DNA of 64,000 nt from Mesostigma viride (taxonomy: Eukaryota; Streptophyta; Mesostigmatophyceae; Mesostigmatales; Mesostigmataceae), in assembly GCA_009746045.1 (NCBI GenBank), contig RPFO01000050.1, forward strand, positions 2,035,368 to 2,099,367, written 5' to 3'. The number at the start of each line of letters is the position of its first letter. Positions within the stretch are counted from its first letter, which is position 1. The notes under the pieces were generated by a model. The model made no database searches and was not told where the DNA came from. It saw only the letters and a list, made by a program, of their open reading frames with translations. A program made the translations under genes and the position numbers. Below, one piece after another: positions 1 through 8,715 of this stretch.

Positions 1-1250
1 ACGGCCCGCTGGGGACCAACCGGCGGATCTCCGCCCAGGCCTGAGCAACAGAGCCAAGGAAGGCGGCGGGGGCGAGGCGGGCGGCACGGGTGAGCCCACA
101 CCCGCCCATGCGGTGCCCAGGGGAGCCGGGTGGCCATTAGGGCATGGAGTGAGCTGGCAGACTAGGGCCGGGGAGGAGCACCTGCAAGGCGGCCTCAGTG
201 AATGTGCTCGTCGTGGCCTTCCGCGGCAAGCCGCACCAAGTGGGGGGGACTGAGCGCCACGGAGCCAGTGAACCATCCGCGGGCGGACGCAAAACCACAG
301 GAGGAGCCCTTTGGTCTGGGGGTCCTTGAGGCGCGCCCAGGTCTCGAGGACATGGGTGCGCTGTTCCACGGTGGCCCGGAGCTCCTCTTCGACGTAGTCA
401 GGGTCACCCATAGGGACGCCCAGGCACGAGAAACCACGCGCCCGCGCCAATTCCCCCGGAATAGCCGCGGGGAAGCCGCAGAGCAGTCCCCCTGCCAGGG
501 GCGAAAAGACTGCACACTTGGGGAGGGTGAGCCGAAGGTTAAGATGGCCGCCATGGCCACTTCAAGGGCAGCCAGGGCGGCAACCACAGCGTCGGCCGGG
601 CCAAGGGCGTGGATATCGTCCATGTAGGCGAGGAGCACGACATCCGGGTGCGCAGCGTGGACACCTTGGAGAGCCTTGTGCAGCGGGGCAGACAGGTAAC
701 GTTAAAAGTGTAGTGTAGTGTAGTAGTTAAAAGGGGCCGAGGGGGTCACCTTGCTGGGTACCCGTGCGGGAAGCGACGTCGGCGAACGTCCCATCCTCCA
801 TGAGGAAGGAGAGTTGAGTGGGTTCGCCGTAGCAGGCTGCTGTCCATGCACGCAAGAAGGTCAGGGAACGCCTCGCCGACGGCCTCAAAGATGCTAGCCT
901 TGGTGACAGCATTGAACGCATTGTGGCAATCCACCTTCAGCGCCACATCATTTGGTCGGATGCGTCTCCGGCTATAGGTAGGCCTGAACTGTGTGCACGA
1001 TGATGTCGCTGCCCCCTTTGGTGGCAACGCCAAGCTGGGCCGCGACGGACTCCTCAGTATCACTCCGGTTGGGGCAGAAGTAGGCGCGAAACTCGGGGGC
1101 CGTTTGGCGACAAATGACCTTACTCACCAGCTTGCGTAGGACCTCGCCGCAAGCAATGATGGGACGAACGCGGCCAGTATAGGCGGGGGGACGTCGTCTT
1201 TCAGGAGGGCAATGAGGCGTGCCCCAGCCAGCCAAGGGCGCGCCGCGGGG
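1..1250 (-). pseudogene. RLE-type LINE reverse transcriptase fragment, frameshifted
   Basis: Reading from high to low coordinates, the pieces follow RT order: an RPIIACGEVLRKLV block near 1160-1100, a motif A-like LKVDCHNAFNAV near 960-920, a motif B-like GTQQGDPLGPF near 775-735, and the catalytic YMDDIH near 620. A conserved thumb-like stretch around GVPMGDPDYVEEELR follows near 410. The pieces are in different frames, and about 45 bp of TAGTGTAGTG-rich sequence (about 690-735) interrupts the stretch between motifs B and C, so the copy is dead. From memory, the RPIxxGEVLR block is typical of non-LTR RTs ending in a restriction-like endonuclease rather than an AP endonuclease. The element continues off the left edge of the window. 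Confidence 0.75.
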
Positions 1251-1329
1251 GCCAGGGACCCCGCGGCCAAGTTGGCGGCAGCCTCAAAGAGTGCGGTCGC
1301 CCCGATATATTGTAGTATATATGTTGATA

Positions 1330-1790
1330 CTTGCGTGTCATGCGCATGGAGGGCATGGCAGCCAAGGAGTACATACTCATGCTAATCTCATTAGAAAAAA
1401 ATTACACGAAAGCTACAAATATATCTTCTGAGTGTCCCATGCCGGCTGTAGTTATTTGGTCGTGGAATCTCTTCAGTTGTTAAATGTTAGCGTTGGCTTT
1501 GTTCATGTTTGATTGGGTGCTTTCACTCTGCTGTAAGTTACTATAATTTTTGAAATATATCGTCTGCATCATGCCCCAACCATATAGTCACTAGAGGGGG
1601 ATACAAAACTCATCTGAGCTGTCCTGAGTCTACTGTAATGGCAGATGAGCCGGCGGTAGTGTAGCGGCTATCCTCATGCAGGGGCCACAATAACCTCCAC
1701 CTGCGGACAGTCAGTTCTAACCTGCATTGTATAGCGATGTGCCGCGGGGCCCGTACGTGGGGAGAAAACATGAGCATGCCCCTCAGGATA
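1330..1790 (-). mobile_element. Degraded inverted copy of the RTE-like LINE 3' end
   Basis: Read on the minus strand this matches the LINE 3' end at 7751-8165: the same CTACACTACCGCC, GTAGACTCAGGACAGCTCAG-like and TAATGAGATTAGCAT landmarks occur in the same order. It encodes a decayed version of the carboxy-terminal tail (EDSRYTTAGSSAITVDS). It is interrupted at about 1441-1551 by an unrelated insert on the plus strand. Confidence 0.65.
1441..1551 (+). mobile_element. Short 3'-UTR fragment of the RLE-type LINE
   Basis: The stretch ending in TTTCACTCTGCTGTAAGTTA resembles the end of the RLE-type insert at 5370-5420 (GATTTCACTCTGCTGTAAGT then AATTA). It therefore looks like an extremely 5'-truncated insertion of the same family, carrying only the tail. 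Assignment rests on about 40 bp of similarity. Confidence 0.45.
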
Positions 1791-1792
1791 TA

Positions 1793-1935
1793 ATGAGGCG
1801 TGCACAAGCCCGGCGGATTTGCCCGGGTGGAGGGGCGCCCGGCCGTCAGGGCTCGAGATCACGGAGACTGTACATACGTACGCCAGCTACGGCGGAGTTG
1901 ACCCACCCAACCGACTGAGCGAATCTCTGATCTAC
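1793..1935 (+). pseudogene. RT palm fragment of the RTE-like LINE
   Basis: Similar to 6487-6605 of the longer LINE copy: it shares the segment after motif B (GCGTGCACAAGCCCG, then CGCCAGCTACGGCGG) running into the start of the YADD region. Indels and stops prevent translation. It directly follows the inverted 3' end at 1330-1790, so two non-adjacent parts of one element are fused in opposite orientation. Confidence 0.6.
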
Positions 1936-1940
1936 CTAGT

Positions 1941-1967
1941 GGAATGAAGTCGCGGCGACTTCATTCC
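1941..1967. repeat. Perfect 13-bp inverted repeat with 1-nt loop
   Basis: GGAATGAAGTCGC, one G, then its exact reverse complement. No associated gene is visible. It could mark an element edge just beyond the RT fragment ending near 1935. Confidence 0.6.
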
Positions 1968-3289
1968 ATGCACTGGCTCGTCTCGGCAGGGGGCGATTCC
2001 TAAGGGCGACTGCGCTTGGGCCGTCATGCGATGCCGATGGCGAGGCAAGCCCAGGGGGAGCCGCGATCGAGGCGACCACTAATGCTTTCAAGATCGACTA
2101 GTGCATGGCACCGCCTTCCCGGGGCCAGATCGAGGGCGAGGTTAGGAGCTACAGTCGGAGCTGCAGACGTATAGTATCTTCAGGGCTCAGCGCAGCCGCT
2201 AGGCTGCGTTGCGTCGAGGAGCTCTTGCTCGTCATAATATTGCCGGCGTACTAGCTTTGGGAAAATATATCAGTGTGTGCGTCTTAGAAAGACGAAGCGA
2301 TAGTGATAGTGGTGGCAAAATTTGGAGCCCAAACGTGAAAGTTATGGGCACCGCCGTCAGCCATGGCTATCTCGTGGCTTGCGGCTCGTAGCTTCGCAAA
2401 GCAACTCCTTAAAATCAATACATCCTGAGCTACAACCTGCAGGCGGTGGGTGTAAACTGCCACCTACTCAGGCTACTCTGGGTGCACAAGTACGTGCCTG
2501 CACCTCCATGTATTCCAACAGCTAGGGGGTGGACATGGGGTGGAACTCCACGTGGAAGATGATCAATGGCTTAGCAGTGGCTAGGGCATCGGCGTCTCAG
2601 CAGAGAGTGGCTCTCTGCAAGGGCAAAGCCCGGCTAACTACATCATCTCGGCATATGCCGATATCAGCTCGGCATATGCCGAGGGACAAAGCTTGCATGG
2701 CTTGCATGGCTTGCATGGCATTCTTCAACCAGTTGCTCGACATAGAGAAACAGATCCCACGTCAATAAACTCAATACATCACATTATTCGGTCTTATTTC
2801 ACACTTGAAAAGTGGGCTGGAGTTGAGCCAGGTGGCTCATATGCAATGGATGCCACTATAATACAAATTAGTACAGCGTTGAAAGAATTAGTATTGGCAT
2901 CCGCATAATAGTACAATAGTAGAAGCCAGTCAGCTGCTAAGGATCGGAATATGTCCTTGGTCAGTAGTTGTGCTGCTTCTGGTGCGACGTCAGAATAACC
3001 TGCGCCGTACAATCGTATCTAACGCAAAGTCTTTGTATGCACCAAGTATCTGCAGTACCAAATAGTTGGTTGCTGCAAGTGTTTCTAGAAGGATCTATTC
3101 CACGTAAGTCATTGACGTGGATTCGTTGACGCAATCAATTGCGCGTTGACGAGAGTGAAGGCGAACGCAATATATTCAATTGCTGTGCGTAAAGTCATTA
3201 ACGAAGTTGAATACGAAAGCAAAGAACATATGTGTGTGTCTTCAATTATAAAGCATCAAGACTTGTTCCAGTATAACTTGTAACATCGT
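1968..3289. other. No gene recognised
   Basis: Mixed-composition DNA with only short unconvincing reading frames. Two CGGCATATGCCG palindromes lie at 2647-2683, followed by four TTGCATGGC-like 9-mers (2693-2720). The stretch 2760-3290 is AT-richer and shows nothing I can name. Confidence 0.5.
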
Positions 3290-4356
3290 TGCCATCTTGG
3301 TGGATGCCAACGCGACCCTGCCCGCGTGGGCCGCGGGGGCTGCATGTATGCGCCGCGCCTAACCGATATCAATGCCAACACCCCCCTACTTGAGCAACTA
3401 CTTGACTGCTGCCAATACGCTGTTTGCTAAACCGCCTGATGCACTAGTGACCTTTGTGGGCCCCATGCGCAGGGCGGCTGGCTCGATGCTCCCTCGGCGG
3501 CGATGTGTATGCTTCACACGTACTACATACTTGTGCGCAAGTGCTGGCGCTCTTCCGTCATCGATGCCCGTACGCTGACCACCCCCAGTGTCGCACCGGA
3601 TCACCGCATGGTCACCGCAACCTTGCGCCTACGTCTTCAGGCCCCTGCGCGCCGCCGCCCCCGGCCCCGCCCTGACTGGACCTGCTTACGCCCCGTCCGT
3701 GGGCGCAGGGAGAAGTGGTCAGAGGATGACATACGCCGCGATGCAATCAGGTCTGCCTTCGTGGACGCGCAACCTTTGATGTACCTGCATGGATGCAGAT
3801 CGCGGTGTAGATCTCACGCCACCCTACGAACTGTTCATGTGATCGGTGGAGCTTGGCTCTAAGCTTCTCCCCGAGCAACCCCGCGCCCGACCAGCCCTGC
3901 TCTACCTGCGCGACGCCCGGGTGGTTGCCGCCCGGCTGGCGCTAGCGCAGGCCCGCCGCCGCGGGGAGGACCTGTACCCGTACCAGGAACGGCTTACTCA
4001 AGCATATACTGCCGCACATGCGGAGGACTGGTGGAGACACTTGCCGCCGAAATCAATCGCCACACGGCCGCCAACCAGCACAAGGCAGCCTGGCGCTCTC
4101 TCGACTGTCTCACCGGACGGCGGGAAACGCAACGGGCTGACATCCCAGGCACCCCCAGTGAACGCCTTGAGATTTGGTTCAGCTCCCAGGCCAAACTATC
4201 GGGGGCCCCTGGCCCCCCCGCTTGACCCCGCTGCAGCTGCACGCCCTGCGGCCAGCCGAGGCGGCCCCATTGAGCCCCCGCAGGCGCCCACCATGCAGTG
4301 AGACGGACTACCTGGTCCCACCGCTCTCCGGCCCCCTGGTGGACGGCCCCCACGAC
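3290..4356 (+). pseudogene. LINE endonuclease carboxy end and linker
   Basis: Opens with VDANATLPA (cf. LDANATLP in the related copies), then a decayed DALVTFVGP stretch, the catalytic-type DHRMVTATLRL at about 3597-3630 and RPDWTCLRPVRG at 3673-3710. The linker ends with ETDYLVPPLSGP, matching ADYQVPALQEG of the other copies. The DHR-to-RPDW stretch is in one continuous frame here, unlike the two eastern copies. Several frameshifts and stops elsewhere make it non-functional. Confidence 0.7.
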
Positions 4357-4570
4357 AGTTATTATAAATAGTGACGGAACCTTTTTGCCACTTGGGCAAT
4401 TAGGTCCGTCACTATTTATCCGGCGAAAACCACTCGCCGGTATCTATTCCGCGTTAAGTTCACGTGAACGTGGCGCGGAATTGATACCGGCGAGTGGTTT
4501 TCGCCGGATAAATAGTGACGGACCTAATTGCCCAAGTGGCAAAAAGGTTCCGTCACTATTTATAATAACT
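4357..4570. repeat. Palindromic MITE, left copy
   Basis: A nearly perfect 214-bp palindrome with ends AGTTATTATAAATAGTGACG and its complement. The centre is TTCACGTGAA with about four mismatches in the inner 25 bp of each arm. Each arm holds two smaller hairpins: AAATAGTGACGG/CCGTCACTATTT and CGGCGA/TCGCCG. There is no coding capacity, so it would move only with a transposase supplied elsewhere. Confidence 0.85.
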
Positions 4571-4621
4571 AAAACGTCGTAGTGTGGGGGTCGATATCTA
4601 TCATACCGCTGATGCCTACTG

Positions 4622-4774
4622 CAGTACCGAATCTCGCCTTAACGAGATTCCAACCGGGCATATTTTCCCTTCTGGCACTTTCGTTTGGCCTTCTGGTATC
4701 AATTCCTTCCGGTATTCGGAATTACCCGTGTCACCACAGGGATTCGAACCCCCGACTTACGAGGTCTTAGTTAT
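4622..4774. other. Composite interior with hairpins and a B-box-like motif
   Basis: Contains the hairpin AATCTCG-CCTTAA-CGAGATT (about 4629-4648) and an imperfect hairpin around 4697-4728. On the minus strand at about 4739-4750 lies GGTTCGAATCC, an exact match to the tRNA-type B-box/T-arm consensus. No D-arm or A box precedes it, so it is not called a tRNA. Confidence 0.4.
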
Positions 4775-4789
4775 TATAAATAGTGACGG

Positions 4790-5289
4790 TCATGATTCGG
4801 TCGGTTTTCCCCAACGCGAACATCCGGTCCGAGGATGCGGATGGCGCTGCCTTCTATTCCCCCAACCACCGGCCTGACATCGTGGTGCTGGACTTTGAGG
4901 GGGGTGGCCGGCATCTGCTTATCGACGTTTCGGTGGCGCGGCCCTTGGCTCTTAGCCACGTGGCTGGGGCCTCCCTCACGGCAGGTTACACGGCGGACCG
5001 GGCGGAGCGGGCCAAGCTCCTGGCCTACGGCGACGTCGGGCACCATCGTGTGGTGCCCTTTGTCCTGGAGGAGTTTGGGGCCATGGGGCCCCTGACCTCC
5101 GCCTTCTTCAAGGAGTGTTGCCGGCTCCGGGAGGACCGGCTGGACCTGGAGGGCCAGCGGGCCTCATGGTCGGCGCGGACCTGGACGTCATATTGGCGTC
5201 AGCGCTTGTCGGTGGCGCTGACTCGGGCCATGGCTGACATCATGCTCCGCCGTACGCGGGCTGATTTTGCGGTGCAGCAGGGTTATTAG
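4790..5289 (+). pseudogene. RLE LINE carboxy-terminal endonuclease-like domain
   Basis: About 165 codons open to a TAA at 5287-5289. The motif RPDIVVLDF followed about nine residues later by LLIDVSVARPL fits the PD-(D/E)xK-like core at the carboxy end of RLE LINEs, where it would nick target DNA. A basic, Trp-containing tail (WTSYWRQRLSVALTRAMADIMLRR, shown in part) follows. The upstream RT is missing, so this is a fragment. The ATG at 4783 lies in the flanking MITE/TSD sequence and is not the native start. Family assignment is from motif memory. Confidence 0.65.
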
Positions 5290-5423
5290 GTTCCTCCCGT
5301 TAGGAGTTTCCATTGGTCTTATCGTAGTATAGAGATTTGACATGGCTCTGTATAGAGGTTTATAGCTGGGCGTTTGCTTTGGTTTGAGTGATTTCACTCT
5401 GCTGTAAGTAATTATATTATTAA
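4790..5423 (+). mobile_element. 5'-truncated RLE-type LINE insertion with 15-bp TSD
   Basis: Flanked by identical 15-mers TATAAATAGTGACGG (4775-4789 and 5424-5438), themselves part of the MITE end, so the LINE landed inside a MITE arm. It carries the element's last coding domain and a 3' UTR ending CTCTGCTGTAAGTAATTATA. This is the hallmark of target-primed LINE integration with 5' truncation. Confidence 0.75.
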
Positions 5424-5527
5424 TATAAATAGTGACGGAACCTTTTTGCCACTTGGGCAATTAGGTCCGTCACTATTTATCCGGCGAAAACCACTCGCCG
5501 GTATCTATTCCGCGTTAAGTTCACGTA
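5424..5527. repeat. Half of a palindromic MITE
   Basis: One arm of the 214-bp palindrome, ending exactly at the centre (GTTCACGT), then switching to the inverted flank GTAGGCATCAGCGG. Together with 4769-4789 on the far side of the LINE insert it reconstitutes the arm up to its AGTTATTATAAA terminus. Confidence 0.75.
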
Positions 5528-5576
5528 GTAGGCATCAGCGGTACGATAGATATCGACCCCCACACTACGACGTTTT

Positions 5577-5794
5577 AGTTATTATAAATAGTGACGGAAC
5601 CTTTTTGCCACTTGGGCAATTAGGTCCGTCACTATTTATCCGGCGAAAACCATGCACTCGCCGGTATCAATTCCGCGCCACGTTCACGTGAACTTAACGC
5701 GGAATAGATACCGGCGAGTGGTTTTCGCCGGATAAATAGTGACGGACCTAATTGCCCAAGTGGCAAAAAGGTTCCGTCACTATTTATAATAACT
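5577..5794. repeat. Palindromic MITE, right copy
   Basis: Same palindrome as 4357-4570 in inverse arrangement, 218 bp because of a 4-bp insertion in one CGGCGA/TCGCCG hairpin (AACCATGCACTCG versus AACCACTCG). It ends AATAACT next to the right-hand ACGAC. Confidence 0.85.
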
Positions 5795-5799
5795 ACGAC

Positions 5800-7082
5800 G
5801 AGTGGACTCCCCAGGATCGAATGGGCTGCTGCCATCTCCACCCTCCGCGATGATGCTGCCATGGGCCGTGGACAATATTTCACCGGAGGTGGTTAAGATG
5901 CCTGAGCTTAAGCCTTTCCTCTGGGGTGTCTGCAACCGGATTCTACGAGATGGCCTCCCCCCGCCGACGTATGTATTTGAAGACCACTGTCCGGGTCATG
6001 CTCTACAAGGGCAAGGGGTCCGCCGCGGATACCGGCAACTACCGCGGCGTATGCCTCCAAAGCTGCGTGCTGAAAGTCTTCATGCGTCTCCTGCTGAACC
6101 GCATGCGCGCCAGCTAGCCTCGATCCCCACCTAGGTGAGTCCCAGATGGGCTTCCGTGTTGGTCGCAACTGTGTTATGGTTACCATTATACCGCGCGCCG
6201 CCTGATCGAGGAAGTGGGCCGCCTGGCCCCCGGCCTCTTGCCATTGCTATTGATCTTCGTGGATTACACCAAGGCATTCGATACGGTTATATGGGACGCC
6301 CTGTGGGTGGTCCTTCACCTGTTCCGTGTCCCATCGTACATCGTTGAGATCATCCGCCAGTTCTATGAAGGGTCCCAAGCCCAGGTCCGTACCGCCGACG
6401 GCGTCACTCCGGCATTCCCCCTGCACACCGGGGTGTGGCAGGGCTGTGTGCTCTCCCCATATCTATTCATCATTATGGTGGACTATATTATGCGGCGTGC
6501 ACAAGCCCGCTTCGCCCGGGTGGAGGGGCGCCCGCCGGGGATCGAGGTCACGGAGTACGCCAGCTACGGCGGGCCTTGACCCACCCTACCGCCTGAGCGA
6601 TCTGATCTATACGCTGATGACACGTGACACTCGTGGAAACCCCGGAGTCAGCCCAACTCTGGCTAGACAGCTTATCACTGGAAGCGCGGGCGGTGGGGCT
6701 TATGATCAGCAAGAAAATGGAGGTCGTGGCCATCGGCTTCCCTGCTGGGATAGCCCCACCCACCCTCCTCTTGCTGGACGGCAGCCCCGTCCCCCCGGGG
6801 ACTCGCTTCAAGCTCCTTGGCAGCTGGCTTCCCGGCCTCCACGGCCGACGACATCAACACCCGCATATTGGCCAGGCCTGGGCGGCCCTCCGCCGCCTCG
6901 ACAGGTTCTGGACCTGCCGCTACCTGAGTGAGCGACGCAAGCGCATTCTGTTCAAGGCCCTTGTCCTCAGCATCCTCCTTTATGGCTGCGAGGCGTGGAC
7001 CTTGGACCAGGCGCTGAGCCAGCAGCTTGACGGTACCGTCACTCGAATGCTCCGTCATATCCTCGGCGTCCGTTACCAAGAA
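5800..7082 (+). pseudogene. RTE-like LINE reverse transcriptase
   Basis: Contains VRVMLYKGKGSAADTGNYRG (about 5985-6045), motif A FVDYTKAFDTV (6258-6290), motif B GVWQGCVLSPYLF (6430-6468), then the YADD region at 6608-6624 broken by a 2-nt insertion (TATACGCTGATGAC). The thumb follows: KLLGSWLP (6810) and ILLYGCEAWTL (6970-7004). At least three frames are needed, so the copy is inactive. It joins the linker at 4356 once the composite is removed. Confidence 0.8.
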
Positions 7083-7525
7083 GTAAGTAAGTACTTGCGT
7101 GTCATGCGCAAAGGCATGCCACGGAGTACTATGCTAATCTCATTAGAAAAATAATTACACAAAAGTTTAAACAAATATTGTCTGCATCGTCCCCCAACCG
7201 TTAAGCACTAGATGGGGATGTAATCCTCATCCGAGCTGTCCTCTACTGTAATGGCAGACGAGGCGGCGGTAGTGTAGCGGCTATCCTCAGGACCAATAAC
7301 CTCCACCTGCGGACTTCTACCCTGGCTAGCAACGGGCCGCGGGGCCCGTGGGGAGAAAACAGGAGCATACCCCTCGGGAAGGTGCTTATCGCAGATGGCA
7401 GCCCATTTCTCCTTGTCAATCATGCGGGCGCGGAGTACGGATAGTCCCAGAAGCCCTGCATCTTCAAGCAGTTGTGTCACATAGGTCCGGGTCGCGCCGC
7501 GCCGGTGCCCGGCGCGCGCAAGTTT
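7083..7525 (-). mobile_element. Inverted duplicate of the LINE 3' end
   Basis: Almost exact reverse complement of about 7732-8165, producing a hairpin with arms of about 430 bp around a 200-bp loop. It still encodes the carboxy-terminal tail on the minus strand (7208-7480: LLEDAGLLGLSVLRARMID and SSDEDYIPI). It separates RYQE (7082) from HRTRAELYCEL (7533 on), which would otherwise be continuous in the LINE protein. Confidence 0.75.
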
Positions 7526-8165
7526 GCCAAGAACACCGCACCCGGGCCGAGCTCTACTGCGAGCTCCCTCTTGTCACCCATACCATCCGACACCGCCGCC
7601 TCCTCTTTGCCGGCCATCTTGCCCGCACAGACCAGGTGAATACCGATGTGGGCCCTGCCGGGGGGCTTAAGACGGGCCAACCAGGTAGACACCTCCTCCT
7701 ATGGCAGGGTCCCCTTGTCCCATCGCAACCCACTGGCAAACTTGCGCGCGCCGGGACCCGGACCTATGTGACACAACTGCTTGAAGATGCAGGGCTTCTG
7801 GGACTATCCGTACTCCGCGCCCGCATGATTGACAAGGAGAAATGGGCTGCCATCTGCGATAAGCACCTTCCTGAGGGGTATGCTCCTGTTTTCTCCCCAC
7901 GGGCCCCGCGGCCCGTTGCTAGCCAGGGTAGAAGTCCGCAGGTGGAGGTTATTGGTCCTGAGGATAGCCGCTACACTACCACCTCGTCTGCCATTACAGT
8001 AGAGGACAGCTCGGATGAGGATTACATCCCCAACGGTGCTTAACGGTTGGGGGATGATGCAGACGATATTTGTTTAAACTTTTGTGTAATTATTTTTCTA
8101 ATGAGATTAGCATAGTACTCCGTGGCATGCCTTTGCGCATGACACGCAAGTACTTACTTATTTAC
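7526..8165 (+). pseudogene. LINE carboxy-terminal tail and 3' end
   Basis: The frame to the stop at 8041-8043 reads ELPLVTHTIRHRRLLFAGHLARTDQ, comparable with the RRLxFxGHxxR motif common after the thumb in AP-type LINEs. It then reads LLEDAGLLGLSVLRARMID and an acidic end, SSDEDYIPNGA. The 3' UTR continues to about 8165 (TAATGAGATTAGCATAGTAC, ending TACTTACTTATTTAC). Confidence 0.7.
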
Positions 8166-8224
8166 TTGCATGGCGGCAGATGACTTGTAGTTAAAGATAG
8201 GTGGCAGACGGTTATGAATTAATT

Positions 8225-8715
8225 TACACGTACACTGTGCCACGTGACCAAGTCCTCAGTGGGATGGGTATGGTATGGGGTGGATGGATTTCACTATCTT
8301 TCTAGTTAAAAGGGTTGCGTGCACCACGGCCCGCGAGCCACTATGATTGCCAAACTAGGTCACCGACTTGGGGGTGGTGTCCTTCATAACCATCTGCAGC
8401 CTATCAATACAAGGCATCTGCCTCCATACACCCCCTCCATATCAACCAATGTACACAATGCGAAGGAGGGAGGGCGCACTAGGCAGATGCATGACTCGTA
8501 AAGATAGGCGGCAGACGGTCATGAAGGACAGTACCGCTCCCAATTTCGGTGGGGGCTTCGTGTGTGACCCATGGTTTGGCATTAACCATAGTGATTTGCG
8601 GGCCGTGGTGCCCGCAACCCTGTAACTAGAAGTGAGGTAGATAGCTAGATCCATCCATTCCATATCCATCCCACTGAGGACTCATGCTCACGTGACGCAG
8701 TCTAGACCTGTAGAT
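8225..8715. mobile_element. Imperfect palindromic element of about 490 bp
   Basis: The left arm has CACGTGACCAAGTCCTCAGTGGG (8241-8263, shown in part), GGGTTGCGTGCACCACGGCC (8310) and CACCGACTTGGGGGTGG (8361). The right arm has the complements: GGGCCGTGGTGCCCGCAACC (8599), ATCCCACTGAGGACTCATGC and CTCACGTGACGCAG (8666-8700). No coding capacity. A related copy lies at 58400-58650. Confidence 0.6.

Larger units (their letters stand above)
4357..5794. mobile_element. Composite element bounded by inverted palindromic MITEs
   Basis: Two palindromic elements (4357-4570 and 5577-5794), each with an inner flank of about 50 bp (4571-4621 and 5526-5576), form inverted arms of about 265 bp. Flanking 5-mers ACGAC (4352-4356 and 5795-5799) look like a target-site duplication. 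The LINE on either side joins sensibly if the block and one ACGAC are removed. The interior holds a hairpin-rich stretch, an RLE LINE insertion (4790-5423) and half of a third palindrome. Confidence 0.75.
3290..8165 (+). mobile_element. RTE-like (AP-endonuclease) LINE, interrupted copy
   Basis: The pieces lie in element order: end of the endonuclease (3290-3620), linker (3640-4356), RT (5800-6640), thumb with YGCEAWTL (6960-7082), and carboxy-terminal tail plus 3' end (7526-8165). Two interruptions split it: a palindromic composite (4357-5794) and an inverted copy of its own 3' end (7083-7525). Related copies lie at 54960-57119 and 60417-64000. Assignment to an RTE/CFDP2-like group comes from the endonuclease sequence of the related copies and is from memory; a database comparison would settle the clade. 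Confidence 0.75.

Noticed and set aside
4690-4790. A tRNA gene on the minus strand
   Set aside because: Only the T-arm/B-box is convincing; there is no D-arm or anticodon stem, and the acceptor position falls in MITE sequence.
6675-7079. 134-codon minus-strand frame opposite the LINE thumb
   Set aside because: Shadow of the plus-strand RT thumb frame (YGCEAWTL).
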